Shown: positions 12,797 to 24,400 of the stretch, piece by piece
How positions within the stretch are numbered: the stretch's first letter is position 1
How the letters are laid out: every line of letters starts with the position of its first letter
From: Cacajao melanocephalus
Lineage: Eukaryota > Chordata > Mammalia > Primates > Pitheciidae
Reading direction: 5' to 3'
NCBI GenBank assembly: GCA_963573385.1
Contig: CAUYLG010022041.1
Span: 53,415 to 117,414, forward strand
DNA: 64,000 bases
Program-made: the position numbers and the translations under genes
The notes under the pieces: generated by a model
The model's database searches: none
The model's input: only the letters and a program-made list of their open reading frames with translations
What the model was told of the DNA's origin: nothing

Positions 12797-13960
12797 TTGC
12801 ACCCCTGACCCCTCCAAAATCTCATGTTCTTACATTTCAAACACAATCATGCTCTTATAGCAGTCCCCCAAAGTCTTATTCCAGCATTATCTCTAAAGTC
12901 CTAGTTCAAAGTCTCATCTGAGACAAAGCAAGTCTCCCTGCCTATGAGCCTGTAAAATTAAAAGCAAGTTAGTTACTTCCTAGATTCAATGGGGGTACAG
13001 GTATTGGGTAAACACACCCATTCCAAATGGGAGAAATTGGCCAAAATGAAGGGGCTACAGGCCCCATTCAACTCTGAAATCCTGTGGGTTAGTCAAATCT
13101 TAAAGCTCTGAAATGATCTCCTTTGAATCCATGTCTCGCATCCAGGTCATGCTGATGCAAGGATTGGGCTCCCACGGCCTTGGGCAGCTCCACCCCTGTG
13201 GCTGTTTAGGGTACACCCTCCACCCCAGCTGCTTTCACAGGCTGGCACTGACTGTGGCTTTTCCAGGCACATGATGTAAGCTGTTGGTGGATCTACCATT
13301 CTGGGGTCTAGAGGACAGTGGCGCTCATCTCACAGCTCTACTAGGCAGTACCCCAGTGGGGACTCAGGTTTTCAACCCACAATTCCCTTCCACACTGCCC
13401 TAGCAGAGGTTCTCCATGAGGGCTCCAACCCTTCAGAAAACTTCTGCCTAGACATCCAGGCATTTCCATATATCCTCTGAAATCTAGGCAGAGGTTCCCA
13501 AACCCTAATTCTTGACTTCTGTGAATCCACAGGCTCAGCACCATGTGAAAGCCACCAAAGCTTGGGGCTTGCACCATCTAAAGCAACTACCTTAGCTCTT
13601 TTAGCCATGGCTGGGACAGAGGGCCTCATGTCCTGAGGATGCACAAAGCAGCGGGGCCCGGGGTCTGGCCCACAAAATCATTTTTCCCTCCTAGACTTTC
13701 AGGCTTATGATGGGAGGTGCTGCTGTGAAGTCTCTGAAATGCCCTGGAGATATTTTCCAAATTGTGTTGGTGATTAACATTTGGCTCCTTGTTTCCTATG
13801 CAAATTTCTGCAGCCGTCTTGATTTTCTCGTCAGAAAATTCTATTGCATCATTAGGCTGCACATTTTCCAAACTTTTATGTTTTATGCTCTGCTTCCTTT
13901 TGAATACTTTGCTGCTTGGAAATTTCTTCCACCAGATACCCTGTCTTCTATCTCAAGTTC
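12797..13960 (-). mobile_element. THE1 internal region, 5'-truncated
   Basis: Antisense THE1-int. Landmarks are the polypurine tract, 'tccaaatgggagaaattggcc' (13021 on), 'tgtggctgtttagggtac', 'gtgaatccacaggctcagcacc', and 'ttccaccagataccctgtc' near the end. It stops near 13960 with no 5' LTR beyond, so the element is truncated. Gag-like minus-strand frames of 78-90 residues (13341-13871) are interrupted relics of this non-autonomous retrovirus-like element. Confidence 0.85.
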
Positions 13961-16934
13961 AGAATCCATATAGTATATTTGCTTTGAGTGCCATACTGCT
14001 TTATTGCCTAACTTAAATATGTTTTATACCATTGTATATTCAGGCAAAATAAATAGACTGTCCATATTGTTTAATGGGTATAGAGTTTTGAATTTGCAAG
14101 ATGAAAATAATTCTGGGGACATGGTCAAAATATCTACATGGAAATTTCTTCACAAGCATTTTTCCTTTTTGCCAAATTAACAAGGCTAATATATATGTTT
14201 GGACTAAAGTATGCTGTGAGGCCTGCTATATATTACTCTCTGAAGCAAAAACCCAAGTTTGTGATTCTAGGGGAAGATGAAACCACACATGTACTTCAGC
14301 ATTATGGGAAGTAATGCAAGGAAGAGGGTGACAGGGAAAGACAGATTGAGTATCTGTGGGTCATTGATATGAAAAAAGGAATTCTTTGTCATGTTGCTTA
14401 GACCTCAATCCTGTAAGCAAGGCCACAGGCAGAGAGCAGATACTTGTTTTGTTTTGCACTTCCAGTTTTACCTGCAGGCTCACATTTACTTCTCAACCCT
14501 CTCTCATGAGGTAGATTTCACTAGTCATGCTTTACAATTAAGGAAATCTACGCAAAGCCATTCAGATACAAATTTGCAGGATATTCAAATCATCACACTT
14601 TTTTATTACAAAATGCATAATTTTTAAATTTTTTTTACCTTTTTTTACTGTTTAATGGTAGATATGCTGATTATGCAGCAAAATGCATAATTTTAACCCA
14701 TATTTCATGTGTTTGTGGGAGCCTGTGTATAAATTTTGATACATGTATAAGACAAAAATGCACAATATGTAAGCACATCTGTGTACTGACCAAAGAATAT
14801 GCTTCTTAAATGTATTTCATTTATTTATAAAATTATAATAAAATTTCCAGGACAATATGCAATTGGATCCTAATTTTTTCATCAAACGTTGCTTAAAATA
14901 TCGACATGGGCTTTATTGTCAACTTAATTAGGTCTTTGGTGAAAATTACAGAAATGTTTCATTCACTAATTTATAAGAGTTTCTATTTCCTAAGAACTGT
15001 GCCACTTGGTGAAAATAATAAGCAGACTGTAAATTTTTTCTATTTATAATGTTTATAATTCCCCATACATTCCATATATATTTCCTTTAATTTTCAGGTA
15101 AGAGTTGTAAAATATATTTATTAAATATATTTATTATTTTATTAAAATATAGTATGTTGCATGGGATTAAAAATTTTTTTTACAAAAGCACTAAAATTAT
15201 AACTTTCATATATTATAGACTTCTTTATGCACAATATTTATTCATAAGCAGATCCAAAATAAATGGCGATATACATTTTCCTCTCAAAGGCATTTGGAAC
15301 GGGTATCTTTACAAATTCAAGCAGTGGAATCTGCTAAGAATCTGATTTAATGTGTATAACTCTACTTAAAATGTAATCATTACCATAATAAAGACATCAT
15401 TATAGAAAGATAATCCAAATGGTAATTAACTGTTCTATTTTGTTGCTTCAAGGTCAACATGGTGGCAGAGCAGCCTGTTCCTTTCTTTGCTTTGTGACAT
15501 TCCATTTCACTGTGCTAAACATTCATAGCGTAGATTGATGTGGCTTTTGGCCTTGCTCTCTGAGCTGGATCTGAATATTGGTGGTTAGTGGCAGTGAAAT
15601 TAATGAGCTTATCACTCTGCCTCATTCTCCACTTCCCCCTTTAAACAGTAATTATAGTGACACCATTCATGTTATTGTGGTTAAGAATTTCCATGAGAAA
15701 AACCAGTCATTCTTCCGAGATTAATATTTCACCTATAAAACCAGTCTACAAATTTAAATTAGAAAAGATACAAACCAATAACACCGATATTGTAAGTTTG
15801 TCAGTAAAATTGAGAAACAGTAAAAACAGGGCAGCCATGTAGTGTAGTGCAGGTTGTGCACTGAACAATTCCAGAGAATGCCATTCACATAGAACAGTAC
15901 ATCTTCATGTTCATTTTATTAATGGGTTTCAGCAACTTACAAGTAACTCAGGAAAGAAACTACAGTTGTGATAGACTAAAATTCACCAATCTATGAATAA
16001 ATACTTTAGAAATAGTGCATTAGAATTACAGATGACAGGTAAAGTCTTAAAGAAAACTCATCTATTGTGTTGAATACTGGGTATGACAGTTCAAGCAGAG
16101 ATAGCAGCTACTAAAGGTGATATAAAAGCTGGTGACTAACAGACTGAAAGTTTACATTGCATTATATAGGAGTGAGGGTTCACAGGAGGGTTCTTTTTTC
16201 TTCTATGCTGTAGTTCCTGTATTTGTAACGAGGAAGTAAAAATTTTCTTTATAGCTGGGGTCTGGGCTGCAGGCAAGGTGCATCAATTGCTCTGAGCCAT
16301 TGGAATTAACTAAAGTGTTTATTTAGAGACTAATTCATCCATCATGACAGATGGTACACTGAATATGACATTGTCTGCTTTTTAGAGTATACTTTCTGGG
16401 CTTCAAGTTTTTATTTAGGCCGTGATATCAGGTGCTCTAAAATTTTACTCCTTAGTGATAACAAAGTAATTTTAAGCATTTTTCTTTTGTAATTGGAGGC
16501 AATTTCATTGAACCACATATAAAGGCCATTATAATTAGGATATATCAACTTAAAAGAATAATAACATTTTGCAGAATTTGCCTTTCCTCTACATTCTTTT
16601 AAATTCTTAAACATCCATTTGGGTTTATTTGTTGGCTTTCTCCGCTAAAGAGATAAGTAAGTTTGCATTTGTTTTGCAGCTGAAAATAGTTCAGCCAAGA
16701 GGAAAGAGCTGAACCCCGAGGGAAGGAGAATGAAGAAAGAGTCCAGGACATGGGGAGCTATGCTAGGGTCCTAGAAAATCTCAGAGACTGGTTTCTCTAA
16801 AAAGGTACCTGGACATCTATCCCAAGGGTGAACGCCTGAACTCCCACGGAGTGCTTGTTACTCTCTGAAATGCCTGGGGCTACAACAGTCACAGGAATGA
16901 CCAGGGAAAGAGGATGTTAATCAGGACTCTTTAC
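13961..16934. other. AT-rich stretch, little recognisable
   Basis: Very AT-rich, especially 14580-15400. 14075-14135 ('ggtatagagttttgaatttgcaagatgaaaa', split here) resembles an old L1 3' end, and 14715-14790 has weak antisense L1-tail similarity. Neither is firm. No genes. Confidence 0.45.
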
Positions 16935-17060
16935 ACATTAGACCTTGAGGTCCCAAAGGTAGGACTGTGCCTCGGCCTTCTGTTTACCGCATACCTGGGA
17001 ATATTCCTTGCACCTGGTAGCTGCTTAAGAAATGTTTTTAAATGAGTGAATAAATACATG
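16935..17060 (+). mobile_element. L2 3' end relic
   Basis: 'ccttgaggtcccaaaggtagga', 'tccttgcacctggtagctgctt' and 'aatgagtgaataaat' follow the L2 terminal consensus (gctccatgagggcaggga ... cacatagtaggcgctcaataaa ... gaatgaatga). Confidence 0.65.
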
Positions 17061-17113
17061 ATTGCGTTTCCACACACATTGTCTCATTTGATTCTGACAA
17101 TAGGCTCCCTTGA

Positions 17114-17139
17114 ATTTTATTTATTTATTTATTTATTTT
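17114..17139 (+). repeat. (TTTA)n simple repeat
   Basis: About five to six ttta units immediately left of the antisense L1 tail. Confidence 0.9.
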
Positions 17140-17155
17140 GTAAGACTGTTGAACT

Positions 17156-17573
17156 TTTTATTTTTTTAATTATACTTTAAGATCTGGGGTACATGTGCAG
17201 AATGTGCAGGTTAGTTACATAGGTATACACATGCCATGGTAGTTTGCTGCATCCATCCCCCCATCATCTACATTACGTATTTCTCCTAATGTTATCTCTC
17301 CCCAACCTCCCCAACCCCCAACAGGCCCCAGTGTGTCCATGTGTTCTCATGGTCCAATACCCACATGTGAGTGAGAACGTGCGGTGTTTGGTTTTCTGTT
17401 CTTGCGTCAGTTTGCTGAGAATGATCGTTTCCAGCTTCATCCATATCCCTGCAAAAGACATGAACTCGTCCTTTTTTATGTCTGCATAGTATTCCATGGT
17501 GTATATGTACCACATTTTCTTTATCCAGCCTATCATTGATGGGCATTTGGGTTGGTTCCAAGTCTTTGCTATT
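17156..17573 (-). mobile_element. L1 3' end, 5'-truncated (L1P-like)
   Basis: Antisense L1. The plus strand starts with the poly(T)/'taattatactttaag' tail, then 'ggtacatgtgcagaatgtgcaggttagttacatagg' (split) of the 3'UTR, 'gtgagaacgtgcggtgtttgg', and the end of ORF2 ('gcaaaagacatgaactc', 'tagtattccatggtgtatatg', 'tcattgatgggcatttgggttgg'). The minus-strand frame begins MIGWIKKMWYIYTMEYYADI, typical of the L1 ORF2 C-terminus. About 420 bp remain, so the copy is heavily 5'-truncated. Confidence 0.92.
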
Positions 17574-17849
17574 TATTTTCATGCATGTTACCGAACACCA
17601 AGAAGGCTGATCAATGTGATTAAGAGAATATCTCTCACATCAAGTAGGCATCTAATTTTCCAGTATACTATGGACACATAAAGGTATGTGGACTCAAAAA
17701 CGTGGCTGCATCTAACTTTGTGGGGTATAAGTGGGTAGTTGGGGGACAGGAGGAAGGATTTGCAGACTAATGCCATGTATACCTGGAGTCTTGAAAGGTA
17801 ACCGAACATTCTTTATAAGTAAAGGAAATTATTTCAAGAAAGAGGCTCC

Positions 17850-17985
17850 ATGTCAATGCACACCTAATAAATGCAGATAATTCTGATTCAGCAGGTCTGG
17901 GGTGGGATCTGCAATTTTGCATGTCTAATAGGTCTTAGGTGATGTGGATGCTGCTGGTCCATGAACTGTACTTTGAGTGTCAAGA
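17850..17985 (+). mobile_element. hAT-Charlie MITE relic (MER20/MER5-like)
   Basis: 'ttctgattcagcaggtctgg', 'ggtgggatctgcaattttgcat', 'gtgatgtggatgctgctggtcc' and 'gtactttgag' match a common Charlie-type MITE consensus ending in the hAT inverted terminus. I am unsure of the MER subfamily. Confidence 0.7.
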
Positions 17986-18319
17986 CTCCAAAGAAGTCAC
18001 ATTTAAAGAAAGAATCTATCACATGCAGGTCATTGTCTGCAGAGTGATGAGCAGGTGTCCATGGGACATGCAAGGTGGCAGTGGAACGGAGATAGCACAG
18101 CTTCGTTTATTTTCATGTTAACTTCCAAAAGTTTCTATTTTTGTTTATGTTTAACGTACATGACATATTTAAGTGATAAAACATGTACAAGATAAAATTA
18201 TCTAATTTTGAGTACATGTTCAATTTTTTACTTATGAGGAGATTAATGCTAAAAGGACAAAATGAGGAGTGTAGGCAGAACCGCCGTAGTGCCCAGGAAA
18301 AGGCAAGGTATAGATTGCT

Positions 18320-18437
18320 AGCTCGTTTTTCAGATGAAGACACTGAAGCTCTGATATGTCAACTGATCTGCCCAAGTTCGCAAAGCTGAGGCCTGAATAC
18401 AGACCTTCTGACTCTGAGTCTAGTGCTCTTTCCTCTC
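18320..18437 (-). mobile_element. MIR SINE relic
   Basis: 'cagatgaagacactgaagctc', 'tgcccaagttcgcaaagctga', 'ctgaatacagaccttctgactc' and 'gtgctctttcc' follow antisense MIR (gatgaggaaactgaggc ... cccaaggtcacacagct ... gaacccaggcagtctgactc ... gtgctctta). Confidence 0.75.
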
Positions 18438-19864
18438 CTCTGTGCTTGGGCACTTGGCCAGAGAACAGAGCCATAAAACAAATCAAAGCACAAGGGGAAA
18501 AACTTCACCTACAAATGCACTTTTCTTCTGACCTCCAATAAAACACAAGCAGAAAGAGGGAGTTGCAAAAGCCAGATTGTCTTACATAAGCATCTCATTT
18601 GAGATAAAACCTTCCTTGCTGGTGTCATTAATCACCTTACCTCTTCCCTTCCTCTAGGAATCCCTGGTGACAGAGCAACTGCAAGCTGTTTTGTATCTGT
18701 ATTGCGGCTATCTCCAGATCACTTAGTATTTTTCAGAGAGTTGTCATGTAGGAAGACAATAGGGGATGCTGACAAAGTCAACCATTGAGAGGCCACAGTG
18801 TACAGCTGGGTAGCCTGTGAGGACACTGACATGGCCTCCTCACATCTTATGGTGTCAGTCTGAGCTTTGAATATGGCCATTTATGATTTTTGGTAATGAA
18901 AAAATGAAGCCAGAAACTGGGAGGCAGGGGTAGAGAGTGACATTAGCCATGGAAGTACTTGCTTTGTTGGCTGCTTCCAAACAAGGTGAATTCTATTTCA
19001 ACATTGCAGAAGGCCTTTAGCAAGTCTCCTCCTGAGAGTCAGACCCTACAGAGGTACTGGACTTGCCTGCCCAGCAAATGAAAAACAAAAAAATACATGC
19101 AAATTAACAAACAATTAAAAAAGCATTTGGAATGCATGTGTGCACTCTCCTTTGCCTCTGTATCCAGAACTTTCTCTTTTGTTGTTTTTTGTTACTTTCT
19201 TAAGCCCTGTAGGCATGGGAGGTTTGAACTTGCAAGCTATGTAATTCCTTCCAAGGACGGATCTGACATTTCTGATGGAAGACTTCTCGGAGAATAGACT
19301 CTCATAGTCCTTTATCACTTTGTGTATTGAATCATTCTTGAATACCTCACCAACATTATTATGAACCACTCTAATTTACTCCTGTTGATTGATTGATTGA
19401 TCAATTGATTCACTCACTCAGTTATTTGATTATTAACTTTAGCCAGCAAGCGTTATCATGTACTTGCCAAGTGCTGGTCATGGTGAGAAATGCGGGAGAA
19501 ATAGAATAACTGCCATGCTTCAGCCACGAAGAGTCCCATTCTAGTGGGGTGGCCGATAAGCAGGTCATCACAGTCCAGTGGGATACCTGCTGGCATGGAA
19601 TAGAACCAGTGATGGAGAGAAACTGGTTTTTGGTTTCTTCCGTTTGTTAGCAGTGGGAGATAATACTTGCAAAGTGCTTTGTGATTTCTGGGGACACCAG
19701 CAAATGCAATAATAGAGGAGAGGAAAGTGGGACTTCCTGAATATTGAGCTGCTTATAACTTTATTATATATGAATAAATATATGCACACATAATACCCTG
19801 CCTGTATATACACACATATATGTATGGATCTGCATACATATATAAGGACACATAATACTTACAT
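18438..19864. other. mostly unique sequence, one short microsatellite
   Basis: Unremarkable DNA with a (TTGA)n-like run at about 19384-19412 and a ta/ca-rich patch at about 19745-19850. 19440-19610 looks like an ancient LINE-type relic ('agtgctggtcatggtgagaaa', 'cccattctagtgg') but is too diverged to name. Confidence 0.45.
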
Positions 19865-20035
19865 AAGAAATCTAAAGTAGTCAATCTCATAGAAGCAGAG
19901 AGTAGGATGGGGGTTGCCAGAGATGAAGGAAAGGGGGCTATGGCAAGGTGATGGTTAAGGATGCAGTTTCAGTTATGAAAGATAAATGAATTCTGGACAT
20001 CTGGTATTTAGTGTAGCACCTATAGCTAACAACAT
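19865..20035 (+). mobile_element. L1 3'UTR fragment, sense arm of inverted pair
   Basis: 'catagaagcagagagtaggatggggg' (split here), 'ttgccagagatgaagg', 'tcagttatgaaagataaatgaattctgg' and 'gcacctatagctaacaac' match L1M/L1P 3'UTR sequence on the plus strand. The same L1 segment recurs in opposite orientation at about 20251-20425. Confidence 0.75.
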
Positions 20036-20170
20036 ACATGTACACATATCTGCATAGGCACATATGCACATATATACATCGGTACATATTCACATATATA
20101 CACAGACATATGCACATATATACTTAGACATGCAAAATACACATAAATACATAGTAGTACATACATTAAA
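20036..20170. repeat. TA/CA-rich low-complexity tract
   Basis: Interspersed 'cacata', 'tatacaca' and 'gcacatatata' words make an impure alternating purine/pyrimidine tract. It is the spacer between the two inverted L1 arms. Confidence 0.85.
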
Positions 20171-20194
20171 ATGTATTAAGTGTTTTTTTATGGC

Positions 20195-20515
20195 GAGGAC
20201 ATTCAGCATAACATCTAGTATCTTAGGAATTTTAAGAATACACTATAGTATTGTTAGCTATAGGCTCTATGCAGGATAGCAGATCTCTAGAACTTATGTA
20301 TCTTGCATAACTGAGACTTTGTTCCCTTAACCATCACCTCCTCATGTCCCCCTCTCCTTCATCCCTGGCAGCCTCCATTCTACTGTCTGCTTCTATAAGT
20401 TTGACTTTTCGATTTCACATGTAAGTGAGATCATATAGTGTTTGTTTTTCTATGTATGGTTTATTTCTCCTACCATAATGTTCTCCACGTTCTTCCATAT
20501 TGTTGCAAGAATGTT
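20195..20515 (-). mobile_element. L1 3'UTR fragment, antisense arm
   Basis: Antisense L1M/L1P 3' region: 'ttgttagctataggctctatg', 'tctctagaacttatgtatcttgcataactgag' (split), 'cctccattctactgtctgcttctataag', 'tttcacatgtaagtgagatcatat'. It overlaps the same L1 consensus interval as the plus-strand arm at 19865-20032. Confidence 0.8.
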
Positions 20516-20706
20516 TCAAAAATTATTTTTTCCCAGATATCCTGAGGCATTAATATTTCCTTCTTACAAATAATTAGATTAAAATGTAGAAATTCTGATA
20601 CCTTGCCAAAGTTACTCTGAATCCATACAGTTTTGGCTCCAAAGCCAGTATTTCTGAAAGCATTTCCTTAGAATGAAGACACGACACCCAGTTCCTAGCA
20701 CCGTAC

Positions 20707-21412
20707 TGTTGTGTTGGGGTTCAGGGGAGCCCTCAGTTCCCCTGAGAACATGTTTCTCCAGGTTCTTGGTCTATCACTTCTCAAGAATGGGAGAGGAGAC
20801 TACGGTGCAGTGCGCAATAAATGCCGGACTCAAAAGCGTTTGTAGAAAGTGATTTATTTAAGTAGAGAAAGAGAAACAGGAGAAGGAGAGAGAAAGAAAC
20901 AGCTAGCTCTCACACTGAGTGAGAGAAGGAAAAGCCACTCTCACACTGAGTGAGAATGTTTCCCAGAGAGGGAAAACCAGAAGGAAAGCTCTTCTCACAC
21001 TGAGTGAGAGAATCCAGAAAGATGGAATCCAGGAGAGGAAAGCAGCTTCCACACTGGGTGGAAGCCACAAAGAGGGTGTGGAAGCAGGACCCCAGAGGGG
21101 AAATCCAGGAGGGGAAATCTATGTGGGAGGGGATTCCAGAGAGCCGGAAATCCTGTGTGGGTGAAGGAGCAGGGGAATTTATCCTGGGAGAAATTCCCAC
21201 TTCCCCAAGTTCCTCTGGCCAATGAAAGCAGTTCCTTTAAACTTCCGCTGGCGTGACTGACTCTTAGTTTCTTCCCCCGCCAGTGAAATTTAAACATAAA
21301 TCATTAAATCTCCCGGATGGAGAGAGATGGGATGGAGGCATGGCGCTGGGAAGTTCTTGCCCTTAAAACTACACCCCCTTGTGGAACCGGAAAGAGAACA
21401 CGTTCCCTCATT
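20707..21412 (-). mobile_element. ERV1-class LTR, antisense
   Basis: A ~700-bp GC-richer block with LTR architecture on the minus strand. An ATTGG/CCAAT element lies near 21220, a TATA-like 'ataaattc' near 21175-21182, four hairpins at 20907-21065, and an AATAAA signal at 20853-20858. It then ends in a U5 whose 'gagaccaagaacc'-like block parallels HERV-9-type LTRs. The words 'accgtac' at 20700-20706 and 21413-21419 may include the TSD, although ERV1 TSDs are usually 4-5 bp and the right LTR end is not a clean CA. I cannot name the subfamily, and no internal region adjoins it, so it is probably a solo LTR. Confidence 0.7.
20907..21065 (-). repeat. array of four similar hairpins in the LTR
   Basis: Three near-identical palindromes, 'ctctcacactgagtgagag' (20907-20925) and close copies at 20938-20956 and 20992-21010, plus a compensated variant 'gcttccacactgggtggaag' (21045-21064, closing c at 21065). 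Stems are 6-8 bp around a 5-nt loop. They lie upstream of the AATAAA signal on the LTR sense strand. Confidence 0.9.
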
Positions 21413-24400
21413 ACCGTACATGTTTTAATTGAGTTGACAGAAAAGCAGCACGGTAGTTGCTCTTGCAAGCTTTCTTGGGTTACGTGAGCTACTTGCTTTC
21501 TCTCTTTTGCACCCAGATTCTTAGATTCTGGGTCCTAGATCCTTTCTTAGATTCTGGGTCACTGTAGAAACATAGCACAGTTCTTTTCCAGAGAGCTAAT
21601 CTCTCAGCAAAGGACTACTCAGTCATGCCAAGGAGTGACCAGGTAGCAAATGTTTCCAAGTTAGTGATTCTTCTTAGAGCATTTGGGTCTTAGACAATTC
21701 AGTTTCAAAGATTCAGAAATCACATTTTTTAATGTCAAGAGGGCATGCATTGTATTATGCCATGAATGGCTCAGTAGCTGTGAATCTGACATGTTGAAAA
21801 AGTATATTCATAGGCAAAAATGGAAACTAAGAGGCTTTTCAACCTAATGACATTTTCAGGGTTTTACATGCAAAATGTATGCACTCTCAAGTCTGAGGTT
21901 TGAGAAGCGCACTTACTAGAAGGAGAGGGAAAGGAGGGGCTCAGTGAGGCATCGAAGGCCTTTCCATTTTCCCAGCCTATGGAGAATACAATTGTTTTCA
22001 GCATAAATCATAGACCACCAGCTTGCACCAGGGCATCTCAAGCTGTTTCAATCCAGCCTCCAGTCCTCCTCCATTTGGTGAAAGTGTAAGTGTGGAAGAA
22101 TAGTGTCACTGCAGAAGGCTCCCTGATTGTTTGGGCTTACAGTGTCTTAGGTACTTGTGATACATGATGCCCAAGTTAGGGAGCAGAACCATCCCCACCA
22201 GAAGGTCATACTGTCTTGGAGAAAAGTCTTGGGATTTGGACTGGTGTCACTCCTAGTGGGAAATTGTGGATGAGATGCTGGAAGCCCACAAAGGCAAAGG
22301 CAGGTCGTCACTGGATGAGAAAACAAGGGATAGTGAGAGTTCCCTGGGAGGCACGGTGGGAAAGCTCATTGGATGAATGCCAAGACTCAGCTCCTGTGGG
22401 CTGCACGTGTTCTGACTGGTGGTCCTGGCCTGGTCTCTTGGGGACTACTCTTCCTTTTAAAGCACACTTCTCAGATTTATCCCCAGCTCCTGCTCCACGT
22501 TCCCTCAGATCCCCACAGTTCATCATCCTTCCTCTCCCCCAGAGGTACTGCCTTCCTTTTTTCTGCATCTTTCCCGTATAGTCTTTCATAATAGATCTTG
22601 ATGGTCCAGGTTTTCTGCAATTATAATGAATAGGTTTTTCTTAGCAGTAAAGACTTTTTCTGCAAATACTACCAGGAGTGTGGAGAATGGGAAGAAGGGA
22701 AACATTTCCATTTCTTTTACTTTTTTGATTATTTGTATGATAAAGAGAAAAAAATTCACATGGTCCTATTAAAGCATTATTCTTATTATCTCATAGAGGG
22801 AACCTAACTCTAAGGGAACCTACATAATATACCTTGACACAATGTGGTATATTAGAAAAAAATCTCCACATTTCTTAGAAAAGTCATTCAAACACATTAA
22901 TATCATTTTGTTCACCTATGGAGGCATCTCCAGCTCCTCTAGATGAAACTGAAGGTCTGTCCTGTCTGTGGCACTGTGCTTATCACGTGCTTCTCTTTTA
23001 ACATCTATCTTATTATTTTGCATTTATACAATTTTGTGTTTTCCATAGTAGTCTTTAAATTTCTTAAAGATAGAAGTGCTGCTGATTTCACCATAGTATA
23101 CTGAGGGTTAAGTAAGATATCAGGGAAATAAGAGTGCTTAATAAATATTTATTCATGGAAAAATCTCTTAAAGATCATAAAAATACTTCAGTTCATTCAG
23201 AGGTTATTGAGCATTTAATATGTATGAAGTAGGTATATGCAAAGTTACATAATTTCCCAAATTGACCAGGTTGGGGAATTTTTGGTGTCTAATCAACCGA
23301 AGCTTCTGCTTTGCCATTGCATAAAACAAACTATTCTGGGATTTATTTCAGTTCCTATGTGACATAAAAAAGGATCCAGATTCAAGTTACTACTGTCACA
23401 AATTAAGTGAACCGTGGTAGTTGGTGTAATCTCTGGGTCCCATGTCCTCTTCTGAAAACTGGTGAAACAGAGAATTATTTCTTTGTTCACTTATAGCACC
23501 GAAATTCTATGCTTTTGTGTGTAAGAATGGTATGCAGATGCTCTAAGAAGTGGGAATATTTTACTATAAAGCTGCACCATGCAGGTTTGTGAAAACAGCA
23601 ATTGTGTACACATATACAATTAGTCAAAATTCTATAAGATAAAAACTTTTCTCTCATTTGTTTTTAAAGAAACTATCTTAGTGACAATGCAGAATACTGT
23701 CGAGAGCAATTCCTAAATTGATCAGACTCTCAGACTCAGTACCTTTAGTAAAATTCAGTGAAATTTTTCTGCTCTTACTTTAGGAAGAAGAAATTGGAAA
23801 ATTACTGTTAGCTGACAAAGAAGGAAAATAACAGTGTCTCTTAGCCACAAACATACCACCAAATCGTGGTGTTTATTTCAAAAGGGTCAGAACCAGGTAG
23901 TTCTAAAAGTTAGGCTTTAAAACAAACAAACAAACAAACAAACAGAATCTGCAAAGACAATACTCAGTGTTCACAGCCTGCATCTCAGTGATACATGTGT
24001 GGGCACATTCCTGTCATGTTAATGAGGCTTTGCCACTGCGTGGCCCCAGTGACAGTTGGATCCACAAACAGCAGTTCATCAATTGATTGCAGGTGTTTCC
24101 CCTTGGAAAATAAAAACTGCATGTTCATACCAGGAGGTGAGGGAAAATCGATTTTCAACAGCCACACAATCTGGTGAGTTCTGAAATATGGCTTTGGGAG
24201 GCAAATTCTCTTGCTGCTGGTTTCATACATAAATACATTCTGTTTACGAAATATAGAGGCAAAGACAGCAATAGTAAACTGAAATTTCCTATACAAACTG
24301 AAAATTAACTACAGTACACCTGGAAAGAGACAAAACCTTATTTCCTAATTAATAATAAAGTCTGAAAATATTAAATGTCAGTATCCATAATTATTCTTTT

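Noticed and set aside
13341..13871. Minus-strand frames of 78-90 residues
   Set aside because: They are broken internal sequence of the antisense THE1 element, not host genes.
17273..17582. Two overlapping minus-strand frames with L1-like protein
   Set aside because: They are the C-terminal remnant and 3'UTR read-through of a 5'-truncated L1; reported as a mobile element instead.
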